In this document: in pieces, positions 54,546 through 64,000 of the stretch
Numbering within the stretch: the first letter of the stretch is position 1
Layout: each line of letters starts with the position of its first letter
Origin: Aldrovandia affinis
Taxonomy: Eukaryota; Chordata; Actinopteri; Notacanthiformes; Halosauridae
Direction: 5' to 3'
NCBI GenBank assembly: GCA_029706075.1
Contig: JAINUG010000177.1
Coordinates: forward strand, 1,631,001 to 1,695,000
DNA length: 64,000 nucleotides
The notes under the pieces: generated by a model
What the model saw: only the letters and a program-made list of their open reading frames with translations
Databases searched by the model: none
Told to the model about the DNA's origin: nothing
Position numbers and translations under genes: made by a program

Positions 54546-54845
54546 AGTTTATTAATTCTCTTTTATAGCATTATATTCTGAATACTTAATGTTCCACCTA
54601 CTTTCTAAACTGATTGAGTTGCCTGTGTTTTTTATCTTGTTAGAATCTCTGGTTAAACTCTTGGAAATTAAATACCAAACTCCACATGAGGAACATGACT
54701 GCATTAGAATTATTCACTGCTCTGAACCCCTTTCAACAAAGATTTTGTATGGAAAATATATTGTATCAAAACTGGATTTGATACAATATCTCTCCATTTG
54801 TCTGCATTTGTTTCTGCATCTCTGTATTTGTCTCTGTAAAATACA

Positions 54846-54888
<43 letters not shown>

Positions 54889-55010
54889 TCACAGCCTGTC
54901 CTCTTGGCTGGAAAGTCCTCATCTCTGAAACACATATTCATGAATACTTGACAGTCAGAAATGTCATTTCTGACCAATTGATCTTTGTTTGAACTGAAGC
55001 ACAAGCACAC

Positions 55011-55054
<44 letters not shown>

Positions 55055-55069
55055 AATATATATATATAT
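54546..55069. other. unique sequence with CT and CA tracts
   Basis: (CT)n/(CA)n at 54847-54888 and (CA)n at 55014-55050, then TATATATATAT to 55069. No gene. Confidence 0.6.
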
Positions 55070-55128
55070 CTTGTAAGTCACTCTGGATAAGAGGGTCTGC
55101 TAAATGCCAAGATGTAAATGTAAATGTA
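55070..55128 (+). mobile_element. LINE 3' tail (family 2, copy 1)
   Basis: TTGTAAGTCACTCTGGATAA, GAGGGTCTGCTAAATGCC and (ATGTAA)n are the classic 3' end of fish L2-type retroposons and their SINE partners. No upstream body is visible. Confidence 0.8.
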
Positions 55129-55234
55129 TGTATATATACTGTATATGTGTGTATATATAAACCTTTTCTGACCAGTTCATTTTCCCTTCTGTTGAACTGG
55201 GAGGCTATAGGTGGGGAGAGTTATGAAATATAAA
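55129..55234. other. AT-rich sequence
   Basis: TATATACTGTATATGTGTG; no feature. Confidence 0.4.
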
Positions 55235-55584
55235 TATTGTGAGTGAGGTTCACGGCTTTTTCAACAAGGCCAAAACCCATGCATGCATGATGCGCTCGTA
55301 ATCTTTGTTATGCGGAGCAGGGCATTGCATATTAATTATATCATACATTTCAATCAGTCGCACAACTCAAACACACTGTGCTTGTTTGATGAAATACACA
55401 CAAAGGCTTGTCCTGAGTGGCAGGCTCTGCAGGGGACAGGGGGGGGGGCTGCTCTCCAGTGTGCAGGACAGGGACAATATAAAAGCCAAGGTGGTTTATT
55501 TTCTAAATGAATGGAATAGACACTCAATCACGCACATACAGTATACAGCTTTGTATCACGGTAACGCGGTCACGAGAGTACATA
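55235..55584. other. candidate regulatory block
   Basis: CATGCATGCATGATGCGC, GTAATCTTTGTTATGCGG (SOX-like), GCATTGCATATTAATTATATC: dense POU/SOX/homeodomain words. A G9 run sits near 55440. Confidence 0.34.
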
Positions 55585-55903
55585 TTATGAAGCAGGGCTG
55601 GACTGGGACAAAAAATAGGCCCTGCCATTTGGCTCAGACCGGCCCATCCAGTGGCGTAGCGTGGGTTGCCAGCACCCGGTGCGAGCCACGTAAACGGCGC
55701 CCCATTTTCTGTACGGGGTGCTACGCGAAAAATTATTGAACACCGGTCCGTGGTATAATATATATATATATTTTTTTTTAATTAAAAATATATATATATA
55801 AAATAATTCTACCGGCCCTACCGGCCCTACCGGCCCAAAACTAGACCGGCCCACCGGGAATCTGCCCGGTAGACTATATAGCCAGTCCAGCCCTGTTATG
55901 AAG
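55585..55903. mobile_element. hAT non-autonomous element with perfect target duplication
   Basis: The element spans 55593-55895. It starts CAGGGCTGGACTGGGA and ends GCCAGTCCAGCCCTG, inverted complements, and is flanked on both sides by TTATGAAG (55585-55592 and 55896-55903). An 8-bp duplication with CAGGG termini defines the hAT superfamily. The interior has TCCAGTGGCGTAGCGTGG, a possible nested piece, and three CCGGCCCTA units. No transposase. Confidence 0.93.
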
Positions 55904-56347
55904 GGTTTGCGGATTAGCCTTTGCGCATAGTCATTTTCTAGTCGGCCATTTTAAACAAATGCAAATGTATGCTGTGGAACCACTACTTCAGATCCATCAA
56001 GCCACGTGCTAGGTCATGTCATCACACGACTATTTCAACAGGTCCGAAGATCAGACACCGATCACCGCGATCAAACGACGGAATTGCGTAGTTTGGAGCG
56101 GGTGGGAACCTGTTAATTTCACATTTGCATTTGATTCGAGGCACATTTTGATAACATCAATGCTTAAACTGTCTGGAAGGTTGCGACCCCTCTTGTCTTA
56201 CTTCATAGAACCTTGTCTTACCATCAACCTTCATCTGTGTCCCCTGGTGGGTTTAAGGAGAAGAGCTTTTAAATCGCTCACAAGTGTCAGAGTCATTCAG
56301 TTCATTAAAACATGTGAAAAGATTGGAACTTGGCACATTGGTACATA
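55904..56347. promoter_or_regulatory. candidate regulatory block with two opposed octamers
   Basis: Octamers at 55959-55966 (forward) and 56123-56130 (reverse), with GATCACCGCGATCAAACG and CAACCTTCATCTGTGTC. Complex sequence without frames. Confidence 0.36.
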
Positions 56348-56845
56348 CAGGTAACTGCCAAATTAAAGGGAACGCTTGAGTAAATGAAGGGTTCTGGCAG
56401 TTCTGTCAAGGTGTGGGGTGTATTTTCCTGGCATGGTTTAGGTCCACTCAACCCCTTAGAGGGAAAGATAAAATACAATAAATACATAAGCAATCTGAGT
56501 GGTCACCTTCGTCCTATTGTGAAGCATTTCTATCCCGTTGAGAGTGGTCTCTTCCAGGATGACAATTCCCTGATCCACAGGGGACAAGTGGTCTCTGAAT
56601 GGTTTGATGAGCATGAAAACTATGTAAACTATATGCCATGGCCGCCTCAGTCACGAGATCTCAACCCAAATGAAAACTTATGGGAGATTCTGGAGCGGCG
56701 CCTGAGACAGCGTTTCCCACCACCATCAACAAAACAATGCCAGTATTGCATCGCTTCAATAGAGTTCCAGACACTTTCAGAATCGATGCCAAGGTCTCTG
56801 AAGCTATTCTGGCAGCTCGTGGTGGCCTTACCTGCACTTTACTTG
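56348..56845 (+). mobile_element. Tc1-like non-autonomous element, third copy
   Basis: Begins after TA with CAGGTAACTGCCAAATTAAA (terminal repeat) and carries the same transposase segment as 16549-17050. The right terminal repeat is lost after GGTGGCC. Confidence 0.85.
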
Positions 56846-56866
56846 TTTATCAACCATAGCACCTAA
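56384..56866 (+). pseudogene. Tc1-type transposase fragment
   Basis: Encodes GSSVKVWGVFSWHGLGPL, LFQDDNSLIHRG and QSRDLNPNENLWEILERR. The catalytic NPIE is changed to NPNE, though the Glu is kept. The HTH region is missing. The last 30 codons are frameshifted relative to the minus-strand copy. Confidence 0.8.
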
Positions 56867-56869
56867 GGA

Positions 56870-57130
56870 ATGATGTTTAATAAAAGTTTGGATTTGTCAT
56901 ATTTAATAGTTATTTATTACAAGTGGGTGTCCAAGCACAGTATTGTGCTGTATTTGGTACAGTTCAGTACTTTTGTTCCGCTGCAATGGGAAACCATGAG
57001 TGACAGGGAGAAGTTCGTTTGTTCTCAAATTGGAGTGTCAGTGGCCTTAATTCTTATCGCCTGCTCCCTGTACAGGGGAAGCTGATTCTGTTCTTCAAGG
57101 CGCGTTATTAAAAGCAATTTTCTCCTCGCG
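56870..57130. other. candidate regulatory block
   Basis: ATTTAATAGTTATTTATTAC, GGAGTGTCAGTGGCCTTAAT, CCTGTACAGGGG (palindrome CCTGTACAGG) and GCGTTATTAAAAGC in continuous sequence. Confidence 0.35.
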
Positions 57131-57725
57131 ACTCCTTACACTTTTTTTCCATTTTCTTTTTTTTTTTCAATTTTGTCCACAGCTCTTCTAGTGCTTCAAA
57201 CCAAATTGACTCTCTCTGGTGTCTCACTTAATCTTTTGTTTCAGTGTCCCAATGACAGGTTTTGATGTTATAAAGAAGAGAGGTTCTTAACGTTCAGTCA
57301 AGTTCTTCCAGAGAGAGGCATCGTTCTTTCCCGTCACTAGTTTGTCCACCATGTCCCCAGCCTGTGGTTGGCTCTGGTTAACTGTCCATTTTTCTTCACT
57401 CTTACTATGCATGCAAATCATACATATATATTTATTTTACATGTATAGTTTACAGTTCACCGTGAAGGATGTTTGAAGTTTTTGTATATGACTGGCATCA
57501 TGAAAATAACTGATATTGAGAAATATGGCACAATGGTGGATGAGGATGAGGAGGTGCACTTTGGACTACATGTTTCCTCTTTGACAAAGAGATCTGAAAC
57601 TTTCTGACAATGATCTGTGACTTGCTACGAAACTGTGCAGGTATATAAGATTTACATTTTCATAGTGATGAAATTATGCGTTCTACACTTCAAAAAAGGG
57701 GTCATCTATTCCAATGAGAACATTA
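57131..57725. other. unique sequence
   Basis: T10 near 57158; octamer at 57411-57418 (GCATGCAAATC). No gene. Confidence 0.45.
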
Positions 57726-57760
57726 TTAATATTGTTATTATTATTATTATTATTATTGGT
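57726..57760. repeat. (ATT)n microsatellite
   Basis: TTAATATTG followed by about eight TTA units. Confidence 0.94.
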
Positions 57761-58429
57761 ACAGTGAAAAAATAAAATGGAATGAATGAATAATGCTTAA
57801 AAAGACAGGTATCTCAGTATCTTCCGATACACAAGTGCAAAATCGAACAAGGATGAAGAAACGCAAGGACACAGCAGCACCTGTGTAAACCGTTGAAAGG
57901 TAAATGCGATCAGCCTGAATGAACAGTTGGAGCGAGGTGGACAAGCATGGCTCTTTAGCCAGTCAGCGGTCTCGATCGCCGTAACGTTTCTGCTTCCGCT
58001 GCAGGAGCTGGCCAAGTGTCACACTGAACACACAGACCACACTTCCTCTTAGAAACCACTCTCAGCATTGCATGATGCAAAGCAGGATTATAACACACAG
58101 AAGTGTTGGTCCAAATAGAGGGTGTTTTCTCTGCAATCACGAGACAGTCTCTAAAAGAGGAAGACACACAAACAAAAGGTCCAAACAAACTTTCTCTCAT
58201 GGCTGCCAAAATATATGTGCATACATTATATACATAACAGGGATATGTATTATCTTTATGTATCAATGTTGTGTATAATATTTATATTTATATGTCTGTT
58301 TTTATTGTACGTATGTAATATATACAATACATTGTAAGCACTTATACAAACATATGTTTTGCCTTTCTCAATTCGGACAGGGTTACAGTGGATTTGATCA
58401 TGCATTCTACCAGTGATGATTTCACATGG
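57761..58429. other. unique sequence
   Basis: AT-rich from 58200 to 58370; no supported gene. Confidence 0.45.
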
Positions 58430-58830
58430 GCATAAGCAATACGGGTCAGTGCAGCGCAAGGCGTTTGCGCATGCCCTACGACCGCTCTCTCCACACCATC
58501 CAAAGTAAGCAGTCTGACTTGAGCGCGCGGAAGCCCCGTCGTTCCGCCGGTCTGCTGTTTGCTGCGTAACGATAACAAACATGACATCGCGCAGGGCAGC
58601 CGTCGCTCTGAGAAACAGCAGCTATTATGTCAGTCCTACAGTTCCTACAGGCTCGCGGTTCCGCAGCCGGTTCATGTTGTGAAAAGAGAGAGGCGAGAGA
58701 TTGGAGAGAGGAGCCAACCAACGTCTCTCCAGCGGGAGGACTGAAAGGGCTCGCGCTAGGCTTCAGCTTCAGACACAAAGCCCCGTTTGAGTGCCGCTTT
58801 CGAACAGGCCACGTACAGCACAGGGTTATT
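58430..58830. promoter_or_regulatory. CpG-rich stretch
   Basis: CpG-dense (GAGCGCGCGGAAGCCCCG, GTCGTTCCGCCGG) within AT-rich surroundings. A minus frame of 136 codons (58476-58886) spans it without a recognisable domain. Possible CpG-island promoter; direction unknown. Confidence 0.33.
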
Positions 58831-59469
58831 TCTGAATTCATCGTTTTTGTTTCTTTTTGCCGTTCGTTACAGCGCAACCTTGACAATGCCTATACTTATT
58901 TATTTATTTTTCCCAGTGCCAATATCGTTCTTATTTGTCTGAATCTTTTCAAGCCATTGTTCCTTTCAGTTTGTCACAAAGCAATGGCATGAAGTCAGCA
59001 ATGTTTTTTCCCCCCCCATCTTCCAGACTGAATAAAACAAAGCACTCTGAGTCACAGAATAAAATAGCACAGTCATCAATATGTTATTGACCAGTTGATT
59101 GGTATTTTGAAGGAAAAAAGCTTGAAAATTGAAATAAGAAAAAGAAAGAAAGAAGAAATTGAAGTATTCTTAAAGAAAGGAATATTTTCGTCGTCTCTCC
59201 TTTTTAATCACTTATTCCCATTGATGACAGGGCTTGCTGTATAAAGTTTGGACAGGAACAGTATATATATATATATATATAGTACACCTCGTGGAGAATA
59301 TTATAACCTAAGCTTTGGTGCTACATGCACATGATGCGGACACTCTTAAATATTGATTCTTTTAAAACTATTTGGACTATATCCCTGTTTTAGTAACTCG
59401 CTTGATGCCACAGTAATTATATACTGAGTAGAATTCCTCAATTTGATTTAATCACATCTTCATCTTCTC
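58831..59469. other. AT-rich unique sequence
   Basis: AAAGAAAGAAAGAAG near 59141, (TA)n 59262-59281. No gene. Confidence 0.5.
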
Positions 59470-59690
59470 TCCCCTGCAGTGGGCACATGGCTCCATGCTA
59501 CCTGGGGCAATGCGCAGTAATTATAGCTCCATGTCAGGCCGATAGCAGAGGTGTCCCGTTTTTATTAAAAATTCTCCACACAGATTTCCATCATTGGCAA
59601 GACTTGCAAAGTTTGCCCTAAGTAATTGCTCCACACATTGTGAAGACAGCTGCCGCGCCGAGAAGACTTTAAGCTCGGCAGTTAGACGTT
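59470..59690. other. candidate regulatory block, strong
   Basis: TGCGCAGTAATTATAGCTCC, GTTTTTATTAAAAATTC, GATTTCCATCATTGGC and CCTAAGTAATTGCTCC in 220 bp of gapless complex sequence. CTCTCCCCTGCAG at its left edge is acceptor-like, but stops follow quickly. Confidence 0.4.
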
Positions 59691-60114
59691 GACAGGGTTG
59701 GTCCGTTGTGGAGGCAGGGCAGTCAGGGGTGAATGTTGTTTAAGGTGCCGATCCCATGACTCTCTAGGCCAAATCAAATACATGCGTTTTAGGTCAAAGC
59801 AAGTGAAGAAATGCAGAATTTTATGTCAGTTTATGACATTTTTTTATTGACCAATCAACACGGCCACTAAAAACTACGGGCAATTCTATACGCACTGTAT
59901 CCATGAAGAGAAAGCTGCTCTGTTGAAAAGCCAGACGGTGACGCTTTAACACCAGAGATTACACATTATTGGTAACTATAAAAATGCGTGCTGTAAGGTC
60001 GCTAAAGGTGAGGAGGTGGAAAAGGGAGTTGTGTGGAATACAAGTGTCTGTGAGGATATCAGTCTGATCCAGGCAGGAGTGTTGAAGCAGGGCACTTAAA
60101 CTGAACTGAGAGCA
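59691..60114. other. unique sequence
   Basis: CGACGGTGACGC-like words are few; no feature supported. Confidence 0.4.
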
Positions 60115-60340
60115 GGAAAGAAAGGAAAGGTTATAATTTCCTCTGAATGTCTTCCTTAATTGCTCTCTCCAGTGCAGCCTTCGACGGCAAAGAAAATAAA
60201 TAAAAAAATCAACCGCTAACCCTTTCGAACTCAAGAGACTGATATATGCGATTCAAATGGTACTTACATTCACACATTTTTGTTCTGACATTTCAAAACT
60301 TAGAGTGACTATTCTTTCATCCCCGTGGCTTAAGATGATT
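60115..60340. other. candidate regulatory block
   Basis: GGTTATAATTTCCTCTG, TCTTCCTTAATTGCTCTC, AATAAATAAAAAAATCAACC in AT-leaning complex sequence. Confidence 0.32.
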
Positions 60341-60640
60341 CACCTTTGTGTTACATGAATGCGGCGCACAGTCATATTTAATTAAATCAATTGTTTCTGA
60401 CATCAAACCCAGACCACAATCGTGCAAGGTTGCTGCCACTGAAGCATTGTTACCCGGAGGTGGAAAGAAAGCAGGCAGAGAGAGGGCTTTTAATTTGATA
60501 GCATTTGCAACAGGAAAGAGATTTTATAGAACAATAGAACACACAAATGGCTGAAAATAAAAGATGGAAATCAAAGGAAGCGCTCAATGGCATCTCGGGT
60601 GAGGGGGCCTTGTTTTAGATGGATCCTGTCCACTGAAGGT
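60341..60640. other. candidate regulatory block, strong
   Basis: CATATTTAATTAAATCAATTG, GACCACAATCGTGCAAGG, GGGCTTTTAATTTGATAGC, ATAGAACAATAGAACAC (SOX-type AACAAT) and AATCAAAGGAAGCGC (TCF-like). About 300 bp without repeats. Confidence 0.42.
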
Positions 60641-60745
60641 CAATTACCGCTTACTGTATTTATAGATGACTACAAAAATGTAATTATGATTACTTTACAG
60701 ATTTTACAATGTGACATTTGCAAAGGAGATGGTGTTTTGTGTATG
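60641..60745. other. AT-rich sequence
   Basis: No feature supported. Confidence 0.4.
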
Positions 60746-60780
60746 AATAGAATAGAATAGAATAGCCTTTATTAAATGAA
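60746..60780 (-). mobile_element. retroposon tail with (GAATA)n
   Basis: (GAATA)4 followed by GCCTTTATTAAATG; read on minus it is an AATAAAGGC plus (TATTC)n tail of the kind that ends fish LINEs and SINEs. Confidence 0.5.
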
Positions 60781-61133
60781 TTTGCAATGGCTGTTACCAA
60801 AATGTATGTATTATTTATTTATATTTAAATAACTTATGGTTATTAAGTATGCAATTATTAAGTTCAATCTTAAATAAAATGAGTTATTAGTTAAAAAAGT
60901 TTTATAAAAACGAGTAAAAAGTGACATATTTAAAAATGGGTAGTGATAAGAGTCTGTTGGTGGGGGGCTTAAGGTTCAAAGCACCGATTAAATGCCCTTA
61001 TTTGAGTCTCTTATCACTCCTCGTGAGTGACTATTCTAACTGAACTCCACTGAAACATCGTCAGGTCTGTCATGGTGTTCTCAGAAGGCCCCCGTCTATT
61101 CACCCTGCGAGACTTCAGCAATGATATTTAGCC
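60781..61133. other. AT-rich then mixed unique sequence
   Basis: No gene is seen. GTCTCTTATCACTCC and AAGAGTCTG are near-complementary words around 60950-61018. Confidence 0.4.
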
Positions 61134-61258
61134 TTTGCCTTTAGGCTTGCTTTTGGGGGGGTCTAGGACTGGGTTCCCCCTCTGTTAAGCGTTTTGTGAC
61201 AATTCTATTGTGAAAAGCGCTATACAAATAAATTTGATTTGATTTGATTTGATTTGAT
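61134..61258 (+). mobile_element. LINE 3' end, strongly 5'-truncated (family 1, copy 2)
   Basis: GCCTTTAGGCTTGCTTTTGG through GAAAAGCGCTATACAAATAA and (GATTT)n, nearly identical to the end of the 46-kb copy. Confidence 0.88.
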
Positions 61259-61744
61259 ATGCTTTTGTGATGCAGATGTTCAGCATGATCTTTTTGCTTG
61301 CTTTTCTTTGGTTGTAGGGGCCTGGCCCAACCTGTCCTGATTGGCTCTCATGGCCTCTACCCCAACACCTGTCTATTATTAAATGAGCAGGTTCAGTCTA
61401 GGCATGAATCCGATCTGCTGGAAATATTATCTGTTATAATGTGGCGCCCGTCAACATTTTGCCGGCTTTATGGGTTGAAAAATACACTTTTAACTTTACC
61501 TTTGGGTAAGTTGGGTTGGGTTTACGGGCAGTTTTTCCCCTTTAAAATTACAGGCTCAAGTGGGTAATTTGCACATAATACAAAAGATTAAGCAGGTGCC
61601 AGGTCTGATTCATAAAAAAAAAACAATAATTAGTTTCAGAATCATCAATGTCTGCAGAGGAAACAGAGTCAAATTGCATTCCTGATCTATAGAAATTGAG
61701 GCCAGTGCTGCATCATTTCAATTTACGACCAAATTAGCCTCCGA
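61259..61744. other. unique sequence
   Basis: An 89-codon frame (61298-61567) follows an acceptor-like TTTTCTTTGGTTGTAG, with no recognised protein. Confidence 0.4.
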
Positions 61745-62044
61745 AGAGGCCTGACGATGCAGTTATTTGGGAAGGGGCACAGAACAGGACCTCCGATGTG
61801 TTCCTAACCGATTAGGACTTAAGCAGAACGCAAAAAGGCTTCTCCACAAACCAAAGGTGTCGGTGTTGAATTCCAGCCGCTCCAACTCAAGAAACTTTTT
61901 CACCGCATCGACAGAAGTTGCGAGGAATTCACCTTTGCGCTTGCCCAAACAAAAACTATGATAAGCCAACAATAAAAAACACACTTTAAACCCAACCGTG
62001 CAATGGAATACGATAGAATATAAGACGATGGTAATATTAGTCCC
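61745..62044. other. candidate regulatory block
   Basis: GAACTTAAGC-poor but complex: CCTAACCGATTAGGAC, GAAGTTGCGAGGAATTCAC; ends in a T-rich run belonging to the SINE tail. Confidence 0.25.
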
Positions 62045-62412
62045 TTTTCCTCTTTTTTTTTGTTTTGTTTCTGATTTGGTAGCCAATTAGACCCGCTATT
62101 TTTATGTCAGTCCCCCCCTAGTAATGTGAGTTTGCTCTCCATAGTTCTGCGACCGGTAGTGACGAAGGCGAAGTAACGCCTCCTCCGAGACGGCACTCGC
62201 CAAGCCGTTGACCGTAACCCGGTACTACAGGGCCACTCTTATGCGCAGCGAACATCATGTTGGCTTCCCTCCCCCCTCCCTGGGGCGGACAGCCAATCGC
62301 CGGCCCTGGTGGCACTCCCGGCCAGAGCCGACTCTGGCGAGACGGGGAATTGAACCCCGGTCTCCGTGGCCAGCGTCGGACGTTGTAACCGCTGGACCAC
62401 GCGGGAGGCCGC
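62045..62412 (-). mobile_element. tRNA-derived SINE, copy B
   Basis: On minus, the head GTGGTCCAGCGGTTA (A box, 62386-62400) and GGTTCAATTCC (B box, 62346-62356) closely resemble a tRNA-Glu-type gene. TTGGCTGTCCGCCCCAGGG, GAGGAGGCGTTAC and TCTAATTGGCTACCAAAT follow, then an A-rich tail at 62050-62070. The better-preserved head makes this the younger of the two copies. Confidence 0.85.
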
Positions 62413-62534
62413 TCTTCCTCGTTTTAAAAGTAGTGCATACAGTATGGTATTAATTGCCATCGCCACTGTTTACATGTTTAAAAATGCTAAAAAAATAAAC
62501 TTTTCTTTCCCTGTGTTACAGGTACGATGTGCAG
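62413..62534. other. unique sequence
   Basis: No feature supported. Confidence 0.4.
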
Positions 62535-62676
62535 CTGCCAACGACAATGTTTGTTGCAGCATTACTACACTGATCTCTTGCACTAACTATGATTAATCTT
62601 GCAATGTTTAAATGCACTTTTTGAAAGTCGTTCTGGATAAGAGCGTCTGCTAAGTGCCATAAATGTAAACATAAAT
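62535..62676 (+). mobile_element. LINE 3' tail (family 2, copy 2)
   Basis: TCTTGCACTAACTATG, AAATGCACTTTTTG, then GTCGTTCTGGATAAGAGCGT, CTGCTAAGTGCC and ATGTAAAC. It has more of the 3' untranslated region than the copy at 55070. Confidence 0.82.
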
Positions 62677-62830
62677 GGTAAGCGCAAGCAGACATAAATC
62701 TCATCCCAGGTTTGAGATGTGATTATATGTATCTACATGAATCTACATTATAACCACTTATAACCATTTATAATCACTTATAGCCATTATAACCACTTAA
62801 CCACTGCATTATATCCCACTTATAGTGAGA
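62677..62830. repeat. degenerate short tandem repeat
   Basis: TTATAACCACT-type units (10-12 bp) recur at about 62748-62805 (ATTATAACCACTTATAACCA). Confidence 0.7.
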
Positions 62831-63062
62831 TCTGACCTTTTTGGAAGGACATCAGATCATGCAAACATATTTCACTTTCAATGCTTTTGCAGAGGTAAAT
62901 TGACCCTAATCGTGCGATTCTAACACACCTTCATGAGTTTTCCTCCCCATTCTTCAAAAACTACGGATGTCCATATTAGGACTTCTTCTGTCCTTGCACG
63001 CACAAAGTCACATGCTTCGGGTATCAGATTTCTCAGTTCTTACTTTTTCAGTTCTGTTCTCA
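62831..63062. other. sequence upstream of LINE relic
   Basis: TTTCTCAGTTCTTACTTTTTC may be decayed LINE ORF2. No intact frame. Confidence 0.4.
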
Positions 63063-63848
63063 GTTTCAATTTTTAAGTCTAGATTAAAAACATATATTTT
63101 CAGCCTAGCCTACTGCCAAACATAGTCTAGGTGTAGAGATGGAGAAGGCTGTGCCCTAGTGTCTTATGGAGTGAGAAACTTTCCATACTGTTTCCTCCTC
63201 AATGTGTCACCACCACCGTTAGGCCAGTTATCCTTGGGTGTGGATGGTTTGGAACTCCCTCATGGCTGCGTGTGTTCTCTATCCCTCTCCTGATAGGTAC
63301 GCGGCCATAGCTTACACCTGTCGGGGCTATCTGTTTATTTCCTATGCTTGTGCTCCCCAGCTCTCACAGAATGCTACTGGCTATAGCACTGCCTTTTTCT
63401 GACTGCATGTTCTCTTCTCTGCTTTGGCACCCGCCCTCGAGCCCTAGATCCCGTGAGAAGTGTGAGGGGCCCCCATCAACCCTCACCCCCACGCCTACCC
63501 CAGTCCCTGGATATGGACCCCCTTCACGTGGTTTAGCCTCCTCCCCCACTGACTACCTAACTCGGAGGTGCAAAGTCAGCCAGCCCTGAGTTACCTTTGG
63601 ACTCACCATGATAGAGTCTTTTTTGGACACATCTTGTGCCGGCCAGAAGAGGATGGTTCCCCCTCCCCCTTTTATTCTGGTTCCTCCCAAGGTTTCTCCC
63701 TATCATGGGATAGGTTTTCCTTGCCACTGTCGCCTTACGCTTGCTTTTGGGGGGGTCTAGGCCTGGGTTCCCTTTTGTTAAGTGGTTTGTGCCAATGCAT
63801 TTTTAAAAAGCGCTATACAAATAAATTTGATTTGATTTGATTTGATTT
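63063..63848 (+). mobile_element. LINE 3' end with ORF2 C-terminus (family 1, longest copy)
   Basis: 63063-63125 translates as VSIFKSRLKTYIFSLAYC, QT and a stop, matching the F-K-S-x-L-K-T-Y-x-F end of ORF2 in fish L2/CR1-like LINEs. A long 3' untranslated region follows (GTGCCGGCCAGAAGAGGATG, GGTTCCTCCCAAGG), ending AAAAGCGCTATACAAATAAA and (GATTT)n. This ties the GATTT-tailed family to a LINE. Confidence 0.82.
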
Positions 63849-64000
63849 ACATTCCAGTGTTGGACATTTTTTTGGTAATGTATCGCAAATAGACATTAAA
63901 TATGCACACTGTAGACAATTCTGAATTTGAACAGGCATCGGTGTCCTCACACCTAATCAAGAAAAATGGGTTTGTTGTCTTTTATTCAAATCATACTCCG
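63849..64000. other. unique sequence to window end
   Basis: No feature supported. Confidence 0.4.

Noticed and set aside
61290-61567. Acceptor-like TTTTCTTTGGTTGTAG with an 89-codon frame
   Set aside because: No donor at a suitable position and no protein recognised.
62345-62412. Functional tRNA-Glu gene
   Set aside because: The tRNA-like head is fused to a SINE body and tail and the arms do not all pair.

Overview
The window looks like vertebrate nuclear DNA, most likely from a ray-finned (teleost-type) fish. The grounds are the repeats: Tc1/mariner relics with the transposase motif SPDLNPIEHLWEILERR, a short hAT element with the teleost-style terminus CAGGGCTGGACTGGGA and a perfect 8-bp target duplication, LINE tails ending in GGATAAGAGCGTCTGCTAA or in AAGCGCTATACAAATAAA followed by (GATTT)n, tRNA-headed SINEs, and many long (CA)n, (GT)n, (CT)n, (TA)n and (AAT)n tracts. 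Nothing prokaryotic is present (no operons, ribosome binding sites or dense reading frames). I cannot name the species or the locus.

No protein-coding gene could be identified. The longest open frames lie in CA/GT repeats, in transposase relics, or are within chance length. Four short stop-free segments bounded by plausible splice signals (54-106, 12900-13126, 42724-42761, 51933-52111, all plus strand) are listed as weak exon candidates. The window is therefore best read as a gene desert or a very large intron.

Between the repeats are many high-complexity blocks of 150-500 bp with clusters of homeodomain (TAATTA, ATTAAT), SOX (AACAAT), RFX (CCATAGCAAC, GTTGCCAAGGCAA) and POU octamer (ATGCAAAT) motifs. 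They read like the conserved noncoding elements around developmental regulators. Conservation cannot be tested here, so they are marked as candidates with low confidence. The octamer appears 13 times by eye on the two strands, against about 3 expected from rough base composition.

Layout: 0-12 kb has candidate regulatory blocks, a SINE, a LINE C-terminus, Tc1 and hAT-like fragments and an 88-nt hairpin. 12-20 kb has a possible exon, a Tc1 relic with a SINE tail, an inverted pair of Tc1 copies, a CA/CG array and a 63-bp minisatellite. 20-34 kb has CpG-rich stretches, the largest CA and CT arrays, a tRNA-like relic and a 31-33-bp minisatellite. 34-45 kb has a 129-bp in-frame duplication, a SINE head, a possible solo LTR, a CpG-rich ORF cluster and a MITE. 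45-64 kb has three copies of one LINE family, a 43-bp minisatellite, the hAT element, a third Tc1 relic, a second SINE copy and several strong candidate regulatory blocks.
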